A stretch of DNA of 64,000 bases from Oscillospiraceae bacterium (GTDB lineage: Bacteria > Bacillota > Clostridia > Oscillospirales > Ruminococcaceae). A program made the position numbers and the translations under genes. This document shows, in pieces, positions 58,432 through 64,000 of this stretch. The notes beneath the pieces were generated by a model. It saw only the letters and a list, made by a program, of their open reading frames with translations, ran no database searches and was not told the origin of the DNA. How positions within the stretch are numbered: position 1 is the first letter of the stretch; every line of letters begins with the position of its first letter. The DNA lies in NCBI GenBank assembly GCA_019424695.1, contig JAHYZA010000007.1:1-64000 (forward strand), written 5' to 3'.

Positions 58432-60093
58432 TCAGAACAGACCGGTGATCTTGCCGTGCACATCCACGTCGATGTCCATGGCAGCCGGATGCTTGGGCAG
58501 GCCGGGCATCGTCATGATGCTGCCGCAGACCACCACCACAAAGCCGGCCCCGGCGGACAGACGGACTTCCCGCACGTTCAGGGTGAAGCCTTCCGGTGCG
58601 GCGATGAGCTTGGCGTTGTCGCTGAAGGAATACTGAGTCTTGGCGATGCAGACCGGCAGATCACCGTAGCCCAGGGCGGCCAGTTCATCCAGGGTTTTCT
58701 GGGCGGCGGCGCTGTAGGAAACACCACCGGCACGGTAGATCTTCTTGGCGACAGCCTCGATCTTTTCGGGCAGGGAAGCGCTCAGGTCGTAGGTATAGTT
58801 GACCTTGGCGTTGTCATCCAGGATGGAGAGCACGGTCTCGGCCAGGGCCTTGCCGCCCTCACCGCCCTTGGCAAACACTTCGGAGAGCGCGCAGGGCACG
58901 CCGGCCTTCTCGCAGACTTCGTAGATGGCATCCATCTCTTCCTTGGTGTCGGTGGGGAAGGCGTTGATGGCCACGCACACCGGCAGACCGAAGTTGCGCA
59001 TATTTTCAATGTGACGGGCCAGGTTCACGGAGCCGGCCTTGACGGCTTCCGCATTGGGTTGGCCCAGATCAGCCTTGGCTACGCCGCCGTGGGATTTCAG
59101 CGCACGCACGGTGGCGACCAGAACCACGGCAGAAGGATGCAAACCTGCATAGCGGCACTTGATGTCCAGGAACTTCTCGGCGCCCAGGTCGGCACCGAAA
59201 CCGGCTTCGGTCACCACGTAGTCCGCCAGTTTCAGGCTGAGTTTGGTGGCGATGACACTGTTGCAGCCGTGGGCGATGTTGGCGAAGGGGCCGCCGTGGA
59301 TGATGGCGGGATTATGCTCCAGCGTCTGGACCAGGTTGGGGTCCAGGGCATCTTTGAGCAGGGCGGTCATGGCACCGGCAGCGCCGATCTGGCCGGCGGT
59401 GACGGGCTTGCCGTCATAGGTATAAGCGCAGACGATGCGGGACAGCCGTGCTTTCAGGTCCTCCAGGTCGGTGGCCAGGCAGAAGATAGCCATGACCTCG
59501 CTGGCAACGGTAATGTCGAAACCATCCTCGCGGGGGGTGCCGTTGACCTTGCCGCCCAGACCGTCCACGATGAAGCGGAGCTGACGGTCATTCATGTCCA
59601 TGCAGCGCTTCCAGGTGATGCGGCGGGGGTCGATGTTCAGCGGGTTGCCCTGCTGGATGGAGTTGTCGATCATGGCCGCCAGCAGGTTGTTGGCGGTGCC
59701 GATGGCGTGGATATCGCCGGTAAAGTGCAGGTTGATGTCCTCCATGGGGACAACCTGGGCATAGCCGCCGCCGGCGGCGCCGCCCTTGATGCCGAATACG
59801 GGACCCAGGGAAGGTTCGCGCAGGCAGAGCATCGTCTTTTTGCCCAGGGCGTTCATGGCGTCCGCCAGACCTACGCTGGTGGTGGTCTTGCCTTCACCGG
59901 CGGGGGTGGGACTGATGGCGGTGACCAGAATCAGTTTGCCTTCGGGGCCGTCGCCCTTGGCCAGCTTGTGGTCGATCTTGGCTTTGTAGTGACCGTAGGG
60001 GATGACGCTCTGCCCCTGCAGACCCAGCTTGGCCGCGATCTCGGTGATGGGCTTCATTTCGGCAGCTTGTGCAATTTCGATATCGCTCAACAT
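58432..60093 (-). CDS. fhs: Formate-tetrahydrofolate ligase
   Basis: 553 aa. Makes 10-formyl-THF from formate, THF and ATP, the one-carbon donor for PurN and the AICAR transformylase encoded just to the left. AISPTPAGEGKTTTSVGLADAM carries the P-loop, with VREPSLGPVFGIKGGAAGGGY-like CLREPSLGPVFGIKGGAAG, and NIAHGCNSVIATKLSLKLADYVVTEAGFGADLGAEKF. AGGAGG with an 8-nt gap selects the ATG at 60091-60093. The leader has a ZTP riboswitch. Confidence 0.95.
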   Translation of the reverse strand: MLSDIEIAQAAEMKPITEIAAKLGLQGQSVIPYGHYKAKIDHKLAKGDGPEGKLILVTAISPTPAGEGKTTTSVGLADAMNALGKKTMLCLREPSLGPVFGIKGGAAGGGYAQVVPMEDINLHFTGDIHAIGTANNLLAAMIDNSIQQGNPLNIDPRRITWKRCMDMNDRQLRFIVDGLGGKVNGTPREDGFDITVASEVMAIFCLATDLEDLKARLSRIVCAYTYDGKPVTAGQIGAAGAMTALLKDALDPNLVQTLEHNPAIIHGGPFANIAHGCNSVIATKLSLKLADYVVTEAGFGADLGAEKFLDIKCRYAGLHPSAVVLVATVRALKSHGGVAKADLGQPNAEAVKAGSVNLARHIENMRNFGLPVCVAINAFPTDTKEEMDAIYEVCEKAGVPCALSEVFAKGGEGGKALAETVLSILDDNAKVNYTYDLSASLPEKIEAVAKKIYRAGGVSYSAAAQKTLDELAALGYGDLPVCIAKTQYSFSDNAKLIAAPEGFTLNVREVRLSAGAGFVVVVCGSIMTMPGLPKHPAAMDIDVDVHGKITGLF

Positions 60094-60111
60094 ACGCAAT
60101 TCCTCCTGTGT

Positions 60112-60227
60112 GGTAAAAACAAAGGGCTGCACACACTGCTTGAGTGCATGCAGCCCAGACGGTCGGCTTTTTCTTCGGCTGCCTCCCCTGTGGTAATCCC
60201 CACAAATCCGTCGGTCAGCAGCTTGCT
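60112..60227 (-). promoter_or_regulatory. ZTP (pfl) riboswitch with terminator before fhs
   Basis: On the minus strand the leader has the ZTP-aptamer layout: GACCGACGGA, a small hairpin (GTGGGGATTACCAC) followed by AGGGGAGGC, a linker, then the conserved 3' element GCCGACCGTCTGGGC (60152-60166). That 3' element overlaps the left arm of a terminator (AGTGCATGCAGCCC 60143-60156 with GGGCTGCACACACT 60124-60137, plus-strand reading), which is followed by a T-rich run. Binding of ZTP/ZMP, which accumulate when 10-formyl-THF is short, would block the terminator and switch fhs on. Gene context fits this known class. Confidence 0.85.
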
Positions 60228-60233
60228 AACGTT

Positions 60234-60263
60234 ACTGTAGCATATTGGGGCGAAGTTTGTCAA
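60234..60263 (-). promoter_or_regulatory. fhs promoter
   Basis: On the minus strand, TTGACA (60258-60263), an 18-bp spacer and TACAGT (60234-60239) directly precede the riboswitch. Confidence 0.75.
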
Positions 60264-60266
60264 GAC

Positions 60267-61055
60267 TCAAACGCTGCCTTTTCCACAGCCCCATTTTTTG
60301 AAATAGCGGCCCATGCTGACGAGCTGCATCTTGAATTTGCCGGCATCGCGCATCGGTGCCCGGTGCCAGGCGTGCACGGCGGAGAACTGCGGTGCCAGCC
60401 AGACGGTGCCCTCCCGCAGCACCTTCTGGGTCAGATCGGCGTCCTCCACATACATGAAGTATTCGGGATCGAATCCGCCGATTTTTTTCAGCACGTCGGT
60501 GCGCACGGCCATAAAGCTGCCGGTACAGAACTCGATGCGCCGCGGCGCCGTCAGGTCTTCGTCCTGCATGGTGTAGTGGTCATCCGCTTTGCGGAAAGTA
60601 CCGCCCAATTTGGGGGCCAGCTGGCGGGCCAGCAGCAGCCAGGGCGTCGGTTTGCGGCGGGGCAGATGCTGCAAATGCCCGTCGGGATAGCGCAGCTGGG
60701 GTGTCGCCATGGCGGCACCGGGAGTGGCCAGCAGCCAGTCGGCCATCGGTTCCAGAACATCCCCGGTCAGGAGGATGTCGGGATTCAGGATGAAGTGTAC
60801 CTCGCTGTCCAGACGCGCCAGCACCGAATTGTGTCCCTTGCCAAAGCCTATGTTTTCTTTGAGCGGCAGCACCACAACACGGCTGTCGCCAAAGTCGGTG
60901 CCGGCCAGCTGCCGGCCGCAGCCGTCGGGACTGCCGTTGTCCACCACGTACAGGACAAAGTCGGGGGCGGGGGTGTAGTGCAGGATGCTGCGCACGGCGG
61001 CGCAGACTTCTTCGTAATCACAGTACGCCACAATGCAGGCGCTGATCTTGGCCAT
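60267..61055 (-). CDS. Family 2 glycosyltransferase (rhamnosyltransferase-like)
   Basis: 262 aa. GT-A fold: KISACIVAYCDYEEVCAAVRS, LYVVDNGSPDGCG, ENIGFGKGHNSVLAR, FILNPDILL (DXD-like position) and FDPEYFMYVEDADLTQKVL. Typical of O-antigen/rhamnan rhamnosyltransferases, with no membrane helix. It trails metA by 11 nt but has no obvious metabolic link to methionine; it may belong to a wall-glycan pathway encoded elsewhere. AAGGAG precedes the ATG. Confidence 0.85.
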   Translation of the reverse strand: MAKISACIVAYCDYEEVCAAVRSILHYTPAPDFVLYVVDNGSPDGCGRQLAGTDFGDSRVVVLPLKENIGFGKGHNSVLARLDSEVHFILNPDILLTGDVLEPMADWLLATPGAAMATPQLRYPDGHLQHLPRRKPTPWLLLARQLAPKLGGTFRKADDHYTMQDEDLTAPRRIEFCTGSFMAVRTDVLKKIGGFDPEYFMYVEDADLTQKVLREGTVWLAPQFSAVHAWHRAPMRDAGKFKMQLVSMGRYFKKWGCGKGSV

Positions 61056-61066
61056 GCCGGAACTCC

Positions 61067-61996
61067 TTATTTCTTCAGGGCTTCAAGCTGGCTCAGATCA
61101 TAGGGCGTGTCCTGATAGACATAGTAGTTGAGCCAGTTGGTGTACAAGAGATACCCGTGGGCGCGCCAGCGGAACAGCGGGTCGCGGCCGGGGTCATCGT
61201 CGGGATAATAGTTGCAGGGAATGTTGATGGGTTTGCCCGCTGCAACGTCGCGTTTGTATTCGGTATCCAGCGTGTATTTGTCATACTCGGGATGGCCGAT
61301 GACAAAAATCTGGCGGCCGGATTCGGTGGAAAGCAGCATCGGACCGGCCACATCGCTCTCGGCCAGGATGCGCAGGTCAGGACAGGCGTCGATGGCGGCC
61401 CGGTCCAATCCGGCCCACCGGCTGTGCGGCGCATAGAATACCTCATCGAAACCGCGCACCAGGGGATTGGAGGGACGAGTCACCCGGTGCTCGAAGACGC
61501 CGAACATCTTCTGCGGCAGATGCACCGTGGGAATCCCGAAATGGTAATACAGGCCCGCCAGGGCACCCCAGCACAGATGAATCGTGGAATAGACGTTTTT
61601 CTTGGTGTAATCCATGATCGCGCACAGCTCATCCCAATAATCCACGTCCTGATAATCCAGATCTTCCAGGGGGGCACCGGTGATGATCATGCCGTCAAAC
61701 CGTTCGTCTTTGATCTCATCGAAGGTCTTGTAAAAAGCCTGCATGTGTTCGGGCGAAGTGTGGGCTGCATCATGGGTGGCGGTTTTCAGCAGGGTGATCT
61801 GCACCTGCAGCGGACTGTTGGCAAGCAGACGGGCCAGCTGCGTTTCGGTGACGATCTTGGTGGGCATCAGGTTGAGGATCAGAATGCGCAGCGGCCGGAT
61901 GTTCTGGCTTTGGGCCCGCTCCCGGTGCATGACAAATACGTTCTCCCGGGAGAGCGCGTCATAGGCGGGCAGGTCTTTGGGAATAATCAGCGGCAT
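61067..61996 (-). CDS. metA: Homoserine O-acetyltransferase of the MetA family
   Basis: 309 aa. Class I amidotransferase-like fold, with nucleophile Cys142 in IHLCWGALAGLYYHFG and the His/Glu of FVIGHPEYDKYTLDTEY. Residue 111 (GAPLE-DLDYQDVDYW) is Glu, which in this family directs use of acetyl-CoA; Gly there gives succinyl-CoA. The product O-acetylhomoserine is the substrate of MetY encoded 35 nt upstream. GGGAG precedes the ATG. Confidence 0.94.
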   Translation of the reverse strand: MPLIIPKDLPAYDALSRENVFVMHRERAQSQNIRPLRILILNLMPTKIVTETQLARLLANSPLQVQITLLKTATHDAAHTSPEHMQAFYKTFDEIKDERFDGMIITGAPLEDLDYQDVDYWDELCAIMDYTKKNVYSTIHLCWGALAGLYYHFGIPTVHLPQKMFGVFEHRVTRPSNPLVRGFDEVFYAPHSRWAGLDRAAIDACPDLRILAESDVAGPMLLSTESGRQIFVIGHPEYDKYTLDTEYKRDVAAGKPINIPCNYYPDDDPGRDPLFRWRAHGYLLYTNWLNYYVYQDTPYDLSQLEALKK

Positions 61997-62031
61997 AGAA
62001 TCGCTCCCTCTTCAGACTTCCTTGATACGGT

Positions 62032-63318
62032 TCAGATCTGCGCCAGCGCCTGCTCGATATCAGCAATGAGGTCGCGCTTGTCTTCCAGGCCGCAGCTCAT
62101 ACGCACCAGATCCGGCTGCACACCGGCGGCAATCAGCTGCTCGTCGTTCATCTGACGGTGGGTGCTGCTCGCGGGATGCAGGCAGCAGGTGCGGGCGTCG
62201 GCTACATGGGTCTCGATGGCGGCCACTTTCAGGTGGGCCATGAAGTTGGCAGCCGCCTCACGGCCGCCCTTGACGCCGAAGCTGACGACGCCGCAGGAAC
62301 CGTTGGGCAGGTACTTTTCAGCCAGGGCATGGTATTTGTCGCCGGGCAGACCGCAGTAGTTGACGTAGGAAATTTTGGGATGGGAAGCCAGGAACTCGGC
62401 CACAGCCTGGCCGTTCTCGCAGTGACGGGCCATCCGCACATGGAGGCTCTCAAGGCCAAGGTTGAGCATATAGGCGCTCATGGGGCTCTGCACGCAGCCC
62501 AGGTCACGCATCAGCTGGGCGGTTGCTTTGGTGATGAAGGCGCCTTCCTTGCCGAAACGCTCGGCGTAGGTGATGCCGTGGTAGCTCTCGTCGGGGGTGG
62601 TCAGGCCGGGGAACTTGTCGGCATGAGCCATCCAGTCGAACTTGCCGCCGTCTACGATGGCACCGCCCACACAGCCGCCATGGCCGTCCATGTACTTGGT
62701 AGTGGAATGGGTGACGATGTCGGCGCCCCAGGAGAGGGGACGGCAGTTGACGGGGGTGGCGAAGGTATTGTCCACCACCAGCGGCACGCCGTGACGATGG
62801 GCGGCGGCGGCAAATTTTTCAATGTCCAGCACGGTCAGGGCGGGGTTGGCGATGGTTTCGCCGAAGACCACCTTGGTGTTGGGCGTGAAGGCGGCGTCCA
62901 GTTCCTCCTCAGTGCAGTCGGGGGAGACGAAGGTGGCGGTAATGCCCATTTTGGCCATGGTGACGGCGATCAGGTTGAAAGTGCCGCCGTAGATGGAGCT
63001 GGAGGAAACGATATGGTCCCCGGCGTTGCAGAGGTTGAACAGCGCAAAGAAGTTGGCCGCCTGGCCGGAGCTGGTCAGCATACCGGCTGTGCCGCCCTCC
63101 AGTTCGGTGATCTTCGCGGCGACGGTGTCGCAGGTGGGATTCTGCAGGCGGGAATAGAAGTAGCCGCTGGCTTCCAGGTCAAACAGCTTGCCCATCTCGT
63201 CGGAACTGTCGTACTTGAAGGTCGTGCTCTGCACAATAGGGATCTGGCGGGGTTCGCCGTTGCCGGGATGATAACCGCCCTGTACGCACAGGGTATTGAT
63301 GGAATAATTCTGACTCAT
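62032..63318 (-). CDS. metY: O-acetylhomoserine sulfhydrylase
   Basis: 428 aa. Cys/Met-metabolism PLP enzyme. NTLCVQGGYHPGNGEPRQIPIVQSTTF at the start is typical of MetY. SSSIYGGTFNLI, VVDNTFATPVNCRPLSWGADIVTHSTTKYMDGHG (PLP Lys in STTKYMDGHG) and CGLEDKRDLIADIEQAL at the end. Uses sulfide to make homocysteine. AAAAGGAG lies about 10 nt before the ATG at 63316-63318. First gene of the metY-metA-glycosyltransferase operon. I see no SAM riboswitch in its short leader. Confidence 0.94.
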   Translation of the reverse strand: MSQNYSINTLCVQGGYHPGNGEPRQIPIVQSTTFKYDSSDEMGKLFDLEASGYFYSRLQNPTCDTVAAKITELEGGTAGMLTSSGQAANFFALFNLCNAGDHIVSSSSIYGGTFNLIAVTMAKMGITATFVSPDCTEEELDAAFTPNTKVVFGETIANPALTVLDIEKFAAAAHRHGVPLVVDNTFATPVNCRPLSWGADIVTHSTTKYMDGHGGCVGGAIVDGGKFDWMAHADKFPGLTTPDESYHGITYAERFGKEGAFITKATAQLMRDLGCVQSPMSAYMLNLGLESLHVRMARHCENGQAVAEFLASHPKISYVNYCGLPGDKYHALAEKYLPNGSCGVVSFGVKGGREAAANFMAHLKVAAIETHVADARTCCLHPASSTHRQMNDEQLIAAGVQPDLVRMSCGLEDKRDLIADIEQALAQI

Positions 63319-63380
63319 ACTTTTCCGCTCCTTTTTCCTAGGGCGTCTGGCCCGCATCAAATTTTGCAAGAATTATTACT

Positions 63381-63409
63381 ATTGTAAAGTCTTGCCGCGG
63401 CAAAATCAA
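63381..63409 (-). promoter_or_regulatory. metY promoter
   Basis: On the minus strand, TTGATT (63404-63409), a 17-bp spacer and TACAAT (63381-63386). Confidence 0.7.
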
Positions 63410-63483
63410 GAGGAAAAGCCGCCGCGCAGGGCGAGAAAATGCAAATCCTGGCCAAAACAGGTATGGAAATCTGAGCAGGCGTA

Positions 63484-63492
63484 TGTTATAAT
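63484..63492 (+). promoter_or_regulatory. purA promoter (extended -10)
   Basis: TGTTATAAT (TGn plus TATAAT) with a weak -35 TGGAAA 17 bp upstream. It gives a leader of about 65 nt before purA. Confidence 0.6.
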
Positions 63493-63567
63493 ATTAAACG
63501 GCAGCGGATCCCGGGGAAACCGGAAAAGGCTGAAATGCCCAATGAATCTGCAAAAGAGGTAAAAACT

Positions 63568-64000
63568 ATGCTTACTGCAATCACCGGTATCAACTGGGGC
63601 GACGAAGGCAAGGGCCGCATGGTGGACCTGCTCAGCCAGGACTACGACATCGTTGCACGCTATCAGGGCGGCGACAATGCCGGCCACACGGTCAAGAATG
63701 AACGCGGCAAGTTCATCCTGAACCTGATCCCGTCGGGCATTCTGCGTCCAGAAGTCGTCTGCGTCATGGGCGGCGGTATGGTCATCGATCCCGAACATCT
63801 CGAAAAGGAGATCGCATCCCTGACCGAGAAGGGCATCGAGATCAGCCCGGCCAACCTCAAGATTTCCGACCGCGCCACCATCACCATGCCGTTCCATGTT
63901 GCGCAGGACGGTCTCGAGGAGGAGCGTCTGTCCAAGACCGGCGCCCAGTTTGGTTCCACCAAGCGCGGCATCGCCTATACCTACGGCGACAAGTATATGA
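63568..64000 (+). CDS. purA: Adenylosuccinate synthetase (5' part, cut by window edge)
   Basis: The first 144 residues are present. ITGINWGDEGKGRMVDLL is the GTP-binding glycine-rich start, RYQGGDNAGHTV contains the IMP/His region, and LIPSGIL, CVMGGGMVIDPEHL and GSTKRGIAYTYGDKY follow, all characteristic. Converts IMP and aspartate to adenylosuccinate, which PurB then cleaves. AGAGG lies about 8 nt before the ATG. The frame is intact to the edge. Confidence 0.95.
   Translation, partial: MLTAITGINWGDEGKGRMVDLLSQDYDIVARYQGGDNAGHTVKNERGKFILNLIPSGILRPEVVCVMGGGMVIDPEHLEKEIASLTEKGIEISPANLKISDRATITMPFHVAQDGLEEERLSKTGAQFGSTKRGIAYTYGDKYM

Noticed and set aside
63319..63380. Possible SAM riboswitch before metY
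   Set aside because: The leader from the predicted start is only about 55 nt and has no SAM-box motifs.

Overview
The window looks like chromosomal DNA of a Gram-positive, GC-rich (by eye about 55-60%) gut-type Clostridia, most likely the Oscillospiraceae (Faecalibacterium / Gemmiger / Subdoligranulum group). The taxonomic guess is inference. It rests on AGGAGG ribosome sites, a leucine T-box, FabK instead of FabI, a long single-chain PurL, a PurO-type IMP cyclohydrolase beside a stand-alone AICAR transformylase, and a dcw cluster with DivIB/FtsL-type genes and a PASTA-bearing FtsI.

Region 1 (1-3.6 kb) differs from everything else. It is AT-rich and carries a Rep_3-family (plasmid-type) replication initiator on the minus strand. 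Upstream of it lie a very AT-rich block and then 16 copies of a 19-bp iteron (consensus WTGTGYTNNRAATAACAAY). A 45-bp near-perfect palindrome lies just past the rep gene. This is the architecture of an iteron-controlled theta origin sitting next to core chromosomal genes, and it is the most striking part of the window. Right after it is a candidate small RNA with its own promoter and terminator that carries the 3'-terminal sequence of 16S rRNA.

Region 2 (3.8-11.7 kb): two PadR regulator / membrane-partner modules flank a complete leucine operon (leuA-leuC-leuD-leuB) controlled by a T-box with a CUG specifier. Region 3 (11.7-22 kb, minus strand): a surface-polysaccharide operon making UDP-L-FucNAc (capE-capF-capG), with a WbuB-like transferase, a GT2/DUF2304 pair and three O-acylation modules (MBOAT plus SGNH, NeuD-like, acyltransferase-3).

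Region 4 (22-32.2 kb, plus strand): pepT, tRNA-Gly, and the type II fatty-acid operon acpP-accD-accA-fabH-fabK-fabD-fabG-fabF-fabZ, ending in a MarR-type regulator. Region 5 (32.2-44.5 kb): rsmD with a coiled-coil protein, then the division/cell-wall cluster mraZ-rsmH-ftsL-ftsI-murF-mraY-ftsW-murG-ftsQ.

Region 6 (44.5-57.6 kb, minus strand): a purine operon read purE-purC-purF-purM-purN-purO-AICAR transformylase-purD-purL-purB, behind a structured leader. Region 7 (57.6-64 kb): a PsiE-like membrane protein, fhs behind a ZTP riboswitch, a metY-metA-glycosyltransferase operon, and the 5' part of purA. The purine operon, fhs (10-formyl-THF supply) and purA form one metabolic block. MetA carries Glu111 and is paired with MetY, which points to methionine synthesis through O-acetylhomoserine.
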